Shown here: positions 8,427 to 17,867 of the stretch, in pieces
How positions within the stretch are numbered: the stretch's first letter is position 1
Layout: every line of letters begins with the position of its first letter
NCBI GenBank assembly: GCA_946480785.1
Contig: CAMLLD010000058.1
Location: forward strand, 1-41,945
DNA: 41,945 bases
Direction: 5' to 3'
From: an uncultured Blastocatellia bacterium
Lineage (GTDB): Bacteria > Acidobacteriota > Blastocatellia > Pyrinomonadales > Pyrinomonadaceae
Notes under the pieces: model-generated
What the model saw: the letters and a program-made list of their open reading frames with translations, nothing else
Told to the model about the DNA's origin: nothing
Database searches by the model: none
Position numbers and translations under genes: made by a program

Positions 8427-9863
8427 TCAGTTCACCAACTTTTCGCCGGCGTCTAACAGCGTGTTCATCTTCTCGATGGACGTCGCTTCGGAATAGATAC
8501 GCAGCATTGGCTCCGTTCCCGATTGGCGAAACAGCAGCCACGACTCGTCGTCGAAGATCAGTTTTGCGCCGTCCATCGTTTCGACCTTCGTCACCTTGAA
8601 TCCGGCAAAGTCCGCGGGCGGGTTTTGCGAAAGCTGCGCGACCAGCGCCTGTCCGCGGCTCACCGGCATGTGCAGATCTCGTCGGCCGAAGTGAAACTCA
8701 CCAAATTCGCGATGCAGATCGGCAAGCATTTCCGACGGCGGCTTGCCTGCAGTAATAATCGCTTCGAGAAAGAGCAGGGAATTCAACACCCCATCACGCT
8801 CGGGAATGTGTCCCTTGACGCCGATGCCGCCCGACTCCTCCGCGCCCAGCAGAATGTCTTCCTTCAACATCAGCTCGGCGATGTACTTGAAACCGATCGG
8901 CGTCTCGTAAATCTTCAGGCCCATCGCCTCCGCGATGCGCTTCGTCAGCACTGACTGCGAAACCGTGACCACGACCGCGCCCGTCATCTTTCGTGCACGT
9001 GCGAGATGCAACAACAACAGCGGCACGACGTCGTGCATCGTCATCGTCCGGCCACGCTCGTCGACAGCGCCGACGCGATCGGCGTCACCGTCAGTGGCGA
9101 GCCCTACCAACGCACCGGTATCGACGACGCGCCCCTTCAACGGCCCGAGGTTCTGATCGATCGGCTCGGGATTGACACCGCCAAACAGCGGATCGCGAAA
9201 GTCGCGAATCGTCTCGACCTGCAACGTGCCGCCGCTCAAGAAACTCTCGACCCAACGTCCAGCCGAGCCGTGCATCGGATCGACGATCACTTTGCCGTTC
9301 GCGCTCCGCAGCTTCTCCAGATCGATGTAAGACGCGATCTGCTCTCGATAACGAGCTACTGATGGTTCGAGCAATGCGTGACCGTCATCGGTAACGTTGG
9401 TGCGTTTCGGCCGTGTCGTATCGACGAGCTTCTCGACCTCGCGTGTCGTCTCCGGCGGCGCACTGCCACCCCACGGCGCTTTGATCTTGAAGCCATTGAA
9501 ATTCGGCGGATTGTGCGACGCGGTGATCATCACGCCGCCAGTCGCGCCGAGATCTTTCACCGCCCACGAAATCAGCGGCGTCGGCTGCGCGTCGGCGAAC
9601 AAGGCGATCCGAAACCCGTTCGCGACCATCACTTCCGCCGTGCGCGCCGCAAACTTCTCCGACAAAAACCGCCGATCGAAACCGATCACGACAAACGGCT
9701 GCGCTCCGGACGAGCTCTGCGCGCCCGAAGCTACTTCGCGCGTCACATAATCAGCGTACGCCTGCGCCACGCGCTCGACGTTCGCAAACGTAAACTCACG
9801 TGCGATGATCGCGCGCCAGCCGTCAGTGCCAAACTTGATCTCCACCACCGGTGCGTCGCTCAC
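8427..9863 (-). CDS. Phosphoglucomutase/phosphomannomutase family (alpha-D-phosphohexomutase)
   Basis: A 478-residue cytosolic enzyme interconverting hexose 6-phosphate and hexose 1-phosphate. Four-domain family landmarks are in order: FGTDGWRA at 11-18, the phosphoserine loop TASHNPP with Ser116, the metal loop DGDADR near residue 250, and the phosphate-binding RQSGTEPMLRIYSEA near the C-terminus. The start is GTG 9863, overlapping the stop of the nucleotidyltransferase gene by 4 bp (GTGA). With that neighbour it would make a sugar 1-phosphate and then the NDP-sugar for glycan synthesis. Substrate (glucose, mannose or both) cannot be read from the motifs. Confidence 0.93.
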   Translation of the reverse strand: MSDAPVVEIKFGTDGWRAIIAREFTFANVERVAQAYADYVTREVASGAQSSSGAQPFVVIGFDRRFLSEKFAARTAEVMVANGFRIALFADAQPTPLISWAVKDLGATGGVMITASHNPPNFNGFKIKAPWGGSAPPETTREVEKLVDTTRPKRTNVTDDGHALLEPSVARYREQIASYIDLEKLRSANGKVIVDPMHGSAGRWVESFLSGGTLQVETIRDFRDPLFGGVNPEPIDQNLGPLKGRVVDTGALVGLATDGDADRVGAVDERGRTMTMHDVVPLLLLHLARARKMTGAVVVTVSQSVLTKRIAEAMGLKIYETPIGFKYIAELMLKEDILLGAEESGGIGVKGHIPERDGVLNSLLFLEAIITAGKPPSEMLADLHREFGEFHFGRRDLHMPVSRGQALVAQLSQNPPADFAGFKVTKVETMDGAKLIFDDESWLLFRQSGTEPMLRIYSEATSIEKMNTLLDAGEKLVN

Positions 9864-10909
9864 TCCGCGCGACCTCCGGTAATCGTGTAATCAGTCAACG
9901 ACGTCTTGTCGCCGAGCACCGTGCCTGGTCCAACAACTGCGGCGCGCCCGATGTGACAACCCCGCCCGGCAATCGCGCCTGTCAGTTGCGCGGTCGTGCC
10001 GATGCGCGTGTGTGGCCAGATAACGCAATTCTCAACGCGCGCGCGTTCCTCGACAAAACAACCCTGGCCCAAAACGGAGTTGATGATCTGCGCGCCCGGT
10101 TTGATCTGGCAGTCGTCGCCAATCATCGACAGCTCATCGATCTCCGCGACCGTCGCGGCGTCAAAATTCCCACGCCGTTCCTTGATGTGAAAACGTCCGA
10201 CTCGATTCGCGAGTAGATCGGAATGCACGCGCAGATAACGTTCGGGCGTGCCGATGTCGATCCAATAAGTGCGCGGCGGAATGTGCGCGTAAAACGGCTC
10301 GTTGCGTTTCAAAAGGTCGGGAAACAGGCCGTACTCGAATGAATAGTTCTCGCCCGCGGGAAGAAAGTCGAGCACCTTCGGCTCGAGAATGTAGGTGCCG
10401 GCGTTGATGTTGTTCGTAGTGATCTCGTCGGCTTTTGGTTTCTCGAGAAAGCGAAGAATGCGTCCGTCCTTGTCTGTTTCAACGAGGCCATACGCCTGCG
10501 GGTTCTCGACCGGCGACAGCACGATCGTCGCGGTCGCTTTGCGCTCGTTGTGTTCGCGAATCATCGCCTTGAGATCGAGATCGGTGAGGATGTCGCCATT
10601 GAAGACGACCGTCGGCTCGCGAATGAGATCTTCGGCAAACTTGTAAGCGCCCGCAGTGCCCATCGGCTGCGGCTCCACCGTGTACTTCAGCTTCACGCCG
10701 AAATCAGAACCGTCGCCGAGCAGTTGCTCAATCTTGTTTGGCTGATACGAAAGCGATAGCGTGATGTCGACAATGCCCGCGCGCCGCAGCGTATCGATCT
10801 GGTAAAGCAGAAACGGTCGATTGCAGATGGGAACGATCGGTTTCGGAGTGTAGACGGTTAACGGGCGCAGGCGCGTGCCTTTGCCCCCCGCGAGTATGAG
10901 TGCTTGCAT
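9860..10909 (-). CDS. Sugar-1-phosphate nucleotidyltransferase with C-terminal left-handed beta-helix
   Basis: A 349-residue NDP-sugar pyrophosphorylase. The N-terminal Rossmann-like domain starts with LILAGGKGTRLRPLT and has TPKPIVPICNRP, the metal-binding FNGDILTDLD, LRFLEKPK and the signature YWIDIGTPERYL. From about residue 250 a hexapeptide-repeat region (DDCQIKPGAQIINSVLG and following) builds a left-handed beta-helix. This arrangement is typical of GDP-mannose pyrophosphorylase and glucose-1-phosphate nucleotidyltransferases; the nucleotide and sugar are uncertain. It is the first gene of a tight minus-strand group with the phosphohexomutase and mutM. Confidence 0.92.
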   Translation of the reverse strand: MQALILAGGKGTRLRPLTVYTPKPIVPICNRPFLLYQIDTLRRAGIVDITLSLSYQPNKIEQLLGDGSDFGVKLKYTVEPQPMGTAGAYKFAEDLIREPTVVFNGDILTDLDLKAMIREHNERKATATIVLSPVENPQAYGLVETDKDGRILRFLEKPKADEITTNNINAGTYILEPKVLDFLPAGENYSFEYGLFPDLLKRNEPFYAHIPPRTYWIDIGTPERYLRVHSDLLANRVGRFHIKERRGNFDAATVAEIDELSMIGDDCQIKPGAQIINSVLGQGCFVEERARVENCVIWPHTRIGTTAQLTGAIAGRGCHIGRAAVVGPGTVLGDKTSLTDYTITGGRAE

Positions 10910-10944
10910 GCCTTATGAATAACAAAAAGGAATTTGAATTTCTA

Positions 10945-13900
10945 CTACGGCGTTCGCGAGCTGATGTTATCGACTCCTTTATCGCGTAGTAGTTTATTGA
11001 AAGCGACGAGATCCGTGTTGAGTACCGCATCGAATCTTTGCCGAATGCTCGTGAGCTGTGAATGCAGAAGTGTTTGCACTTCACGCTGTTGATTCGTCGG
11101 ACCGAAATCCGAATCGCCGAGTTGGCCGGCGAGATAACTGATCTTGCTCATGAGCTTTGGCGGCCAGCGAACGGTGTCTTGTCCCTGTCCGGTCAAGCGG
11201 CGTTGGTACAAAGCTTCTTCGATGTCGATCAATTTCTTTTCGAGATCGTCTGCCGCCGTCTTGACGCTGCCGTCACTTGCGACGCTCGTCACCTGGTTTA
11301 GCTGCGCGCGTACGAACTCGATCTGATTCACCATCGCCGCCGCGTCATCAAGATCCTTTCGCAGGTCGCCAAGCATCTTCGTCTGTTCAGCGATCATGCT
11401 CTCGGTGCCTTCGGAGTTCGGATCCTTCTTCACGACCAGCGGCTGCGAACGTTCCACACTCCCGACGCTCAGCTTCACCGTGTAATTGCCGGGTGGCAGC
11501 AACAGCGAGACACGCGGCGCGCCCGGGGCATTGCGCGTGCCGTCAGGCCCGACGCGAATCTCAGGCGCATAAGCCGGACTCGTTCGCAGACGCACTTCGC
11601 GGGTGAGTTCGCCTTCAAGGTTCCACGTGACGCGATTCAGGCCTACGTTCTTCGTGCCATTGATCGTGCGCACGGTTTGTCCGGTGGAATCCTGGATACG
11701 GATCTTCACGTCGCCCGCCGGCGCGCTCTTCAGGTAATAGTTGATCGCCGCGCCGTACGGTGGATTTTGTCCCACCGTCGGATCGTCATTCGCCGTGACG
11801 GGAATCGTGCCCTGGCGAAAACGATAAGTTGCATGCGGCGCGAAGAGATGAACATCCGACGCGCGCACCGCATCAGTCATCTGCTGAATCGGCGTGAGAT
11901 CGTCGAGGATCCAGAAGCCGCGGCCGTAAGTCGCGATCACGAGATCGTTGAAGTGCTCCTGAATCGTGAGCCAGTAAACCGGCGCGTGCGGCAGGTTCGC
12001 CTGCAACGGTTGCCAGTTGTCGCCGTCGTCAAACGAAACGTAGAGCGCGTTTTCAGTGCCGAGATACAACAAACCAGCGCGCGTCGGATCTTCGCGAACG
12101 CAATGCGCGTAGCTCAACATGCTCTTCGGAATTCCATTCGTGATCTGCTTCCACGTCTTGCCGTAGTCCTTGGTTTTGTAAACAAACGGATCGCGATTGT
12201 TGACCTGGTGGAAATCGACCGTGATGTAAGCCGCGCCCGCGTCGTAACGCGACGGCTCGATGTTGCTGACCGTCCCCCAAGGCGGCAGGTTCGGGATGTT
12301 CTTCGTGACGTTGGTCCAGTTCTTACCGCCGTCGCGGGTGAGCTGGACCAGACCGTCATTCGTGCCCGCCCAGATCACGCCGGCTTCTTTCGGTGACTCG
12401 GCGATCGCAAAGACGACGCCCGCGTATTCGACGCCGATGTTGTCGCCCGTAAGCCCGCCCGAGAATCCCTGCCGGCTCTTGTCGTTGAGCGTCAGGTCGG
12501 GACTGATCACTTGCCAACTCTGACCGGCGTCCGTCGTCTGATGCACAAACTGACTGCCGACGTAAATCTTGTTGTGATCGTGCGGCGAGATCGTCAACGG
12601 CATGGTCCAGACGAAGCGATACTTCAGATCCGCGGCGGGCGAGCCGTTTGTTTGATCGGGCCAGACTTCCACGTTGCGCGACTGGCCGTTGCGCAGGTCG
12701 TAACGCTCGACAATTCCGCCGATACTGCCCGATCCCGACGCGCTCGACCAGATGATGTTTGGATCGACCGGATCGGGCGTGGCCCAACCACTCTCACCGC
12801 CCGCGACCGGATGCCACACGCTGCGCGGAATCGAGCCGCTGAAACCGCCGCCGCCCGAGCGGCTCGGCCCGCGATAAGACGGATCGTCCTGCTCGTTGCC
12901 GTAGACGTAATAGGGAATCCGATTGTCGACAGTGACGTGATACATCTGCGCGATCGGCAGTTGAATGTGACTCCACGTGCGCCCGCGTGTGGTGGAGATC
13001 GAAACGCCGCCGTCGTTCGCGACCGCCATACGGTTCGCGTTCGTAGGATCGATCCACATGTCGTGGTTGTCGCCGCCGGGACTACTGCCGAACGATCCGG
13101 GCCTGATCGTTTCGCCGCCGTCGATCGAGACGCTGTAAGACGCAGTGAGGTAATAGGTCTCGTTTTCGTTGTCGGGTGAGACCGCCATGCGGAAGTAGTA
13201 ATGCGTGCGGCCGCCGAGTGTGCGGTCGTAACTGACGAGACGCCACGTTGCGCCGCCGTCATCGGAGCGCCAGAGTTTGCCGCGATCTGTTTCTTCGCCG
13301 CGCAAGGGAACGCCGTCGCCTGTTTCGATCAATGCGTAAACACGATTCGGATTGCTGCGCGCGATTGCGAGCGCCCACTTGCCGGTCTTTCGTGTGGGCA
13401 GACCGTTGCCGGTGAGACGTTTCCAGGTGACGCCGCCGTCAGTCGACTCGAAGAGACCGCTGCCTGGTCCACCGCTCTCGCGTCCCCACGTGTGAATCTC
13501 GAGCGGCCACATGCCCGCGAAGATCACGCGCGGATTCGACGGATCCATAACCATGTCCGAGCAGCCTGTGTTTTCGTCAGTGAACAAAACGCGGTCCCAC
13601 GTCTTGCCGCCATCCGTGGTGCGATAGACACCGCGCTCCTGCTGTGGACCATAAGCGTGGCCGAGGGCGCCGATCAGGACAACATCGGGATTTCGAGGGT
13701 CAATCAAGATGCGACTGATGCGGCCCGTCTTTTCGAGACCAACGAGTTGCCATGTCTTGCCCGCGTCCATGGATTTGTAGACGCCCTGGCCCACCGAGAT
13801 GTGACTGCGAATCCAAGGCTCGCCCGTGCCCGCCCAGATGATGTTCGGATCGGAAGGCGCAACCGCGATTTGGCCGATTGACGAGACCGGTTGGCCGTCG

Positions 13901-14160
13901 AAGATCGGTTCCCAGTGCACGCCGCCGTCTGTCGTTTTCCAGATTCCGCCCGAGGCCGCGCCGACATAGTAAGTATTCGGATCGCCCGGAATGCCGGCGA
14001 CTGTCGTGACGCGATTTCCGGTTGGGCCGATGTAGCGCCAACGCAAACTGCCCATCACGTCTCGCGTGCTCTCCTGCGCTGTGGTGTGAAGGATCGCACC
14101 GGACCACAGACAGATCACAAACAGAGCGAGGCTGTAAAAGACGCGCGCGTGCTTTAACAT
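10945..14160 (-). CDS. Large secreted BNR/Asp-box repeat protein (sortilin/VPS10-like beta-propeller)
   Basis: A 1071-residue exported protein. The signal peptide spans about residues 1-29 (a hydrophobic core ending at TTAQ). About ten Asp-box motifs of the S/T-x-D-x-G-x-T-W type follow, for example WKTTDGGVHW, YKSMDAGKTW, ESTDGGVTW, QTTDAGQSW and KTKDYGKTW, indicating one or two beta-propellers over residues 40-760. A C-terminal part (about 790-1071) has an extracellular beta-domain and then a helical tail. Such proteins are often labelled glycosyl hydrolase, but no sialidase catalytic residues could be identified. Common in Acidobacteriota and Bacteroidota. GAGGAGA is the ribosome binding site. 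It is transcribed divergently from the thiolase gene. Confidence 0.85.
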   Translation of the reverse strand: MLKHARVFYSLALFVICLWSGAILHTTAQESTRDVMGSLRWRYIGPTGNRVTTVAGIPGDPNTYYVGAASGGIWKTTDGGVHWEPIFDGQPVSSIGQIAVAPSDPNIIWAGTGEPWIRSHISVGQGVYKSMDAGKTWQLVGLEKTGRISRILIDPRNPDVVLIGALGHAYGPQQERGVYRTTDGGKTWDRVLFTDENTGCSDMVMDPSNPRVIFAGMWPLEIHTWGRESGGPGSGLFESTDGGVTWKRLTGNGLPTRKTGKWALAIARSNPNRVYALIETGDGVPLRGEETDRGKLWRSDDGGATWRLVSYDRTLGGRTHYYFRMAVSPDNENETYYLTASYSVSIDGGETIRPGSFGSSPGGDNHDMWIDPTNANRMAVANDGGVSISTTRGRTWSHIQLPIAQMYHVTVDNRIPYYVYGNEQDDPSYRGPSRSGGGGFSGSIPRSVWHPVAGGESGWATPDPVDPNIIWSSASGSGSIGGIVERYDLRNGQSRNVEVWPDQTNGSPAADLKYRFVWTMPLTISPHDHNKIYVGSQFVHQTTDAGQSWQVISPDLTLNDKSRQGFSGGLTGDNIGVEYAGVVFAIAESPKEAGVIWAGTNDGLVQLTRDGGKNWTNVTKNIPNLPPWGTVSNIEPSRYDAGAAYITVDFHQVNNRDPFVYKTKDYGKTWKQITNGIPKSMLSYAHCVREDPTRAGLLYLGTENALYVSFDDGDNWQPLQANLPHAPVYWLTIQEHFNDLVIATYGRGFWILDDLTPIQQMTDAVRASDVHLFAPHATYRFRQGTIPVTANDDPTVGQNPPYGAAINYYLKSAPAGDVKIRIQDSTGQTVRTINGTKNVGLNRVTWNLEGELTREVRLRTSPAYAPEIRVGPDGTRNAPGAPRVSLLLPPGNYTVKLSVGSVERSQPLVVKKDPNSEGTESMIAEQTKMLGDLRKDLDDAAAMVNQIEFVRAQLNQVTSVASDGSVKTAADDLEKKLIDIEEALYQRRLTGQGQDTVRWPPKLMSKISYLAGQLGDSDFGPTNQQREVQTLLHSQLTSIRQRFDAVLNTDLVAFNKLLRDKGVDNISSRTP

Positions 14161-14231
14161 GACGGTTCTCCTCGGGTACGATTTAGCAGATTACGATAAG
14201 GCAACGAACGTTGGAGCAGGGAGTTTACCAG

Positions 14232-15419
14232 ATGTCTGAATTGAACGAAGCAGTAATCATCAGCGCGACGCGCACGCCGGTGGGAAAATTTTTGGGATCG
14301 CTGAAAGGGTTTTCGGCGCCGCAGCTCGGCTCGATCGTCGTGCGCGAGGCGGTGAAGCGCGCGGGCGTGAAGCCGGAAGATGTTGATGAAGTGATCATGG
14401 GTTGTGTGATCCAGGCGGGCTTGGGCCAGAATCCCGCGCGCCAGGCAGCGCTGAACGGCGGTCTGCCGAATACGGTTTCCGCGGTCACGGTGAATAAAGT
14501 CTGCGGCTCGGGTTTGAAGGCGGTAATGATGGCCGCGCAGGGCGTGCGACTCGGCGATACGGAGATCGTCGTCGCGGGCGGCATGGAGTCGATGAGCAAC
14601 GCGCCGTATCTGATTCCGAAAGCGCGCGAGGGTTATCGTTTGGGCAACGGCGAACTCGTTGACTCGATGATTAACGACGGTCTGTGGTGCGCGTTTGAGA
14701 ATTATCACATGGGCTGCACGGGTGAGGTTGTGGCGGAAGAGTATCGGATTCCGCGCGCGGAGCAGGACGAGTTTGCCATGGGCTCCCATCGCAAAGCGGC
14801 GGCGGCGACAAAGGAAGGGAAGTTCAAAGACGAGATCGTGGCGGTGGAGATTCCGCAGAAGAAGGGCGCGGCTGTAGTTTTTGATACCGATGAGACGATT
14901 CGTGAAGACACGTCGATGGAAGGTCTCGGGAAGTTGAAGCCGGCTTTTAAATCCGAGGGAACGGTGACGGCGGGAAATGCGCCGAGTGTGAATGACGGCG
15001 CGTCGGCGGTGGTGGTGACTTCGTTGCGGCGCGCGCGTGAGCTCGGAGTCGAACCGATGGCGCGGATCGTGGGCCAGGCGACGGCGGGAGTTGAGCCGCG
15101 GCTGGTGATGATGGCGCCGGTTGAGGCGGTGCGAAAGCTGTTCAAGAAGACGGGCTGGTCGGCGAGTGAAGTCGATCTGTTTGAGTTGAATGAAGCGTTT
15201 GCAGTGGCTGCGGTCGCGGTGACGCGCGAGCTCGGACTCGATCCGGAGAAGGTGAACGTGAATGGTGGCGCGGTGGCGTTGGGCCATGCGATCGGGCAGT
15301 CTGGATCGCGTCTGTTGACGACGGTGCTTTACGAGTTGAAGCGACGCGATGCGCATCGTGCGGTGGTGGCGTTGTGTCTCGGTGGTGGGAACGCGGTCGC
15401 GATGGCGATCGAGCGGTAG
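14232..15419 (+). CDS. Acetyl-CoA C-acetyltransferase (thiolase)
   Basis: A 395-residue thiolase that condenses or cleaves acetoacetyl-CoA or 3-ketoacyl-CoA. The catalytic Cys91 is in [12 protein letters not shown], the His in [15 protein letters not shown], and the second Cys in [10 protein letters not shown]. The frame is open from TTG 14211, but ATG 14232 is chosen because GGGAG lies 8 nt upstream and [11 protein letters not shown] matches the family's N-terminus. It is followed by a 3-hydroxyacyl-CoA dehydrogenase gene, and etfBA is 8 kb away. The pair could work in acetoacetyl-CoA formation, in fatty acid breakdown or in polyhydroxybutyrate supply; the direction is not given by sequence. 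Confidence 0.95.
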   Translation: MSELNEAVIISATRTPVGKFLGSLKGFSAPQLGSIVVREAVKRAGVKPEDVDEVIMGCVIQAGLGQNPARQAALNGGLPNTVSAVTVNKVCGSGLKAVMMAAQGVRLGDTEIVVAGGMESMSNAPYLIPKAREGYRLGNGELVDSMINDGLWCAFENYHMGCTGEVVAEEYRIPRAEQDEFAMGSHRKAAAATKEGKFKDEIVAVEIPQKKGAAVVFDTDETIREDTSMEGLGKLKPAFKSEGTVTAGNAPSVNDGASAVVVTSLRRARELGVEPMARIVGQATAGVEPRLVMMAPVEAVRKLFKKTGWSASEVDLFELNEAFAVAAVAVTRELGLDPEKVNVNGGAVALGHAIGQSGSRLLTTVLYELKRRDAHRAVVALCLGGGNAVAMAIER

Positions 15420-15450
15420 ACACGATTTACACGATTAACAGGAGAAAAGA

Positions 15451-16296
15451 GTGAGTGATGTCATTGGTGTAGTCGGTGCGGGCACGATGGGCAATGGAAT
15501 TGCGCAGGTCGCGGCCCGCGCCGGTTACGACGTGATCCTGCACGACGTGCGGGAAGAGTTTATTCAACGCGGCCTCGCTGCTGTCGATAAGAGTCTCCAG
15601 CGTGACGTCGATAAGGAGCGGATCTCCGCGGATCAAAAGAAAGAGATTGTTGGGCGGATTCGCAGTACGACCGATCTTGGTTCGTTTAGTGAAGCGTCGT
15701 TGGTGATCGAAGCGGTTGTTGAAGACCTCGCGGTCAAAACGCAGGTGTTCAAGTTGTTAGATCAGATCGCACCGCCTGATGCGATTCTCGCCTCGAACAC
15801 CTCGTCGATCTCCATTACAAAATTAGCGGCGGCGACGAGTCGTCCCGATAAAGTCATCGGCATGCACTTCATGAATCCGGTGCCGGTGATGAAGCTTGTC
15901 GAAGTGATTCGCGGCATCGCCACCTCCGACGAGACTTACGAACGCGTCCGCACGCTCTCGGAAAAGATGGACAAAATCGCGCTCGACTGTCAGGATTCGC
16001 CCGGTTTCGTCTCCAATCGCGTGTTGATGCCGATGATTAACGAAGCGATCTTCGCTTTGTACGAAGGAGTAGCGACACGCGAGAGCATCGACGGCATCAT
16101 GAAACTGGGCATGAATCACCCGATGGGACCACTGACGCTCGCGGATTTCATCGGTCTGGATGTATGCCTCGCCATCATGAATGTGTTATACGAGGGGCTC
16201 GGCGACCCAAAATATCGTCCCTGCCCGCTGCTCAAACGCTATGTCGACGCCGGCTGGCTCGGTAGGAAAAGCGGCCGGGGATTTTACGAGTACTAG
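15451..16296 (+). CDS. 3-hydroxybutyryl-CoA dehydrogenase
   Basis: A 281-residue NAD(P)-dependent 3-hydroxyacyl-CoA dehydrogenase, single-function size. The Rossmann loop [10 protein letters not shown] is at the N-terminus. The catalytic His is in [14 protein letters not shown], followed by [31 protein letters not shown] and the ending [12 protein letters not shown]. The GTG start at 15451 has GGAGAAAAGA directly before it. The gap to the thiolase stop contains acacgatttacacgattaac, a short relative of the junction repeats seen elsewhere. It acts together with the thiolase on C4 acyl-CoA intermediates. Confidence 0.95.
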   Translation: MSDVIGVVGAGTMGNGIAQVAARAGYDVILHDVREEFIQRGLAAVDKSLQRDVDKERISADQKKEIVGRIRSTTDLGSFSEASLVIEAVVEDLAVKTQVFKLLDQIAPPDAILASNTSSISITKLAAATSRPDKVIGMHFMNPVPVMKLVEVIRGIATSDETYERVRTLSEKMDKIALDCQDSPGFVSNRVLMPMINEAIFALYEGVATRESIDGIMKLGMNHPMGPLTLADFIGLDVCLAIMNVLYEGLGDPKYRPCPLLKRYVDAGWLGRKSGRGFYEY

Positions 16297-16311
16297 TCCA
16301 CACTTTCGAAG

Positions 16312-17496
16312 ATGGCCCCGAACATCTCTCACTATTGCCAAAAATGTCTGGCGGCAAACCCGCTGGGCCAGGAGTTCTGTTCGCGTTGCGGCACGCGATT
16401 GATGATCATCGTCGAGCCGACGTCGTCGCGTTTCGAAACGGGCACGGGCGCGGTTTCCACTGACGAACATCTCCTCGAACGCATCTCCGCGGCGGAAGCG
16501 CGCACTGCGCGTCTTGCTGAACGTCTGGAGCGCAGTCTCGATCTGTTGCTGCGTTACGCGCAGAACGCTTACTTCGATCGCTCGTTGACACGCGCGCTGA
16601 TCTCTTTGTTGGAAGAAGACGGGATCGTGCAGTCGGGCCGGCTCGAGCGGTTGTGGAGTGAACGCTGCGAGCGCGACGCGCTGGAACAGGAAGAGAGTGT
16701 TCATCGCGATGAGTTGCGTTTGCGTATTCTGGCCCATGCGCAGGCGATGGACCGGCCGGTTTTTTCGGAGCTTGTCAACGAGGGTTTTCTGCTGATCGAA
16801 GACAAGCAGGTGAAGGAAGGCATTAGCAAGCTGCAACGCGCCGCGGAAATCTCGGACGAGAACGCGGCGTTGAATCTGTTCATCGGTGAGCACTACTTCC
16901 GTCGCGGCAAGACGAAGCACGCGCGTACTTATCTCACGCGCGCGCATGAAGCGTTGCCGGATGATGTGCGCGTGGCGTTGTTGCTTGGTTTGACGTGCGC
17001 CGATGATGGGGAAGTCGAGCAGGCGAAGGATCTTTTGAACAAGGCGATGCGCGAAGGCGGGTCGTCGTTTGCGGCGCACTACGGTCTCGGCTGGTTGTTC
17101 GTGAACGAGAAGAACTGGCGGCGCGCGCTGGGTGAATTTAAGCGCGCGTTGACAGCGCGGCCTTCGCCGGAAGCGCATTACGTGCTCGGGTGTTTGTACT
17201 ACGAGTTGAATCGCGACGAGTTGGCGGTGCGGCACCTGCGCAAGGCCGTGCAGATGGATGAGAGTTATGCCGAGGCGTTTTATTTGTTAGCGCAGACATA
17301 CGAGCGCACCGGGCGCAAGGAGTTGGCCCGCGAGGCGTTGAAACGTGCCGGGCATCGAGCGACCGCCGCGCCGTTATTTCAGACGACCAAAGCGGGCGTT
17401 CGCGGCCTAATCGCGGGCGCCGACAAGCGCCTTGCGGACATGCTGCGCGACGACGCCCTGCGCGCGCTTGAAGCTGAAACACCCCAATCACACTGA
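16312..17496 (+). CDS. Zinc-ribbon and tetratricopeptide repeat protein
   Basis: A 394-residue protein of unknown function. An N-terminal zinc ribbon has Cys9-x2-Cys12 and Cys23-x2-Cys26. A charged helical, probably coiled-coil segment follows at about 50-95. From about 165 to 350 there are TPR-like helix pairs (for example LNLFIGEHYFRRGKTKHAR, AHYGLGWLFVNEKNWRRAL, AHYVLGCLYYELNRDELAV). No signal peptide. It lies 15 bp after the dehydrogenase and may share its transcript, but a role in acyl-CoA metabolism is not implied by the domains. TPRs suggest a protein-protein adaptor. Confidence 0.8.
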   Translation: MAPNISHYCQKCLAANPLGQEFCSRCGTRLMIIVEPTSSRFETGTGAVSTDEHLLERISAAEARTARLAERLERSLDLLLRYAQNAYFDRSLTRALISLLEEDGIVQSGRLERLWSERCERDALEQEESVHRDELRLRILAHAQAMDRPVFSELVNEGFLLIEDKQVKEGISKLQRAAEISDENAALNLFIGEHYFRRGKTKHARTYLTRAHEALPDDVRVALLLGLTCADDGEVEQAKDLLNKAMREGGSSFAAHYGLGWLFVNEKNWRRALGEFKRALTARPSPEAHYVLGCLYYELNRDELAVRHLRKAVQMDESYAEAFYLLAQTYERTGRKELAREALKRAGHRATAAPLFQTTKAGVRGLIAGADKRLADMLRDDALRALEAETPQSH

Positions 17497-17517
17497 TTTG
17501 AACCCGTTCCCCTGCGT

Positions 17518-17724
17518 AACGCCGAAGGCGTTTGCGAATTGCAGCCCAGGGTTGGAGCTTGCGACAACCCTGGGTCAACACGAAAGACAATGTGCCAACG
17601 CTGAAAGCGTTGGCTACGGTTCGCGGGCGAATTAGTGAACGCTTTCAGCGTTGTACCGCTTTTGGTGGCCTATCCCAGGGTTGCGGCAACCCTGGGCTCG
17701 AATTGGCGAACGCCTTTGGCGTTT
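17518..17724. repeat. Palindromic element, copy 1 (nested hairpins A-B-C-C'-B'-A')
   Basis: The gene-free stretch 17497-17867 is mostly this 207-bp element. Hairpin units: A 17518-17532 (AACGCC/GGCGTT, loop gaa), B 17545-17574 (CCCAGGGTTG/CAACCCTGGG, loop 10), C 17595-17613 (CCAACGCT/AGCGTTGG), C' 17638-17652, B' 17674-17696 (same B arms, loop 3), A' 17709-17723. The 16-mer 17596-17611 is the exact reverse complement of 17638-17653, and the outer flanks are also inverted copies. A second copy is at 40504-40702. No coding function is supported. It ends about 60 bp before a strong promoter. Confidence 0.9.
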
Positions 17725-17784
17725 GAAGCACTGAAGACACTGCCACGGCAAGAGACCACTGGCGCGCAGGCCTGCTGCGGCGCG

Positions 17785-17812
17785 TTGACAGACCAAAAAC
17801 CACCGCTATAAT
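17785..17812 (+). promoter_or_regulatory. Consensus sigma-70 promoter of the yceD-rpmF-fab operon
   Basis: A perfect TTGACA at 17785-17790 and a perfect TATAAT at 17807-17812 are separated by 16 bp. The expected transcription start is near 17819, about 50 nt before the chosen yceD start. It is the only clear promoter before the ribosomal protein and fatty-acid genes, consistent with strong housekeeping expression. Confidence 0.8.
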
Positions 17813-17867
17813 GGCCCCTTTGCGTGCATAGCCCCCAAAACTGCTATTCGTGGCTGTGCGAAGTGTG

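Noticed and set aside
10945..14160. Sialidase or other glycosyl hydrolase
   Set aside because: Only Asp-box propeller repeats are visible; no catalytic Arg triad or nucleophile could be identified, so no enzyme activity is claimed.
14154..15356. A 400-codon open frame on the minus strand
   Set aside because: Antisense to the thiolase gene; Arg/His-rich shadow without motifs.
16186..17235. A 349-codon open frame on the minus strand
   Set aside because: Antisense to the zinc-ribbon TPR gene, whose Cys pairs and repeats are convincing.
17518..17724. CRISPR array
   Set aside because: The repeats are inverted hairpins with irregular spacing, not direct repeats with uniform spacers, and no cas gene is near.
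17532..17726. Short open frames in the two palindromic elements (also 40539-40922) that share the ending NPGLELANAFGV
   Set aside because: The shared peptide simply follows from the 30-nt identical block. The frames have no ribosome binding site and differ elsewhere by frame shifts, so they are probably not proteins.
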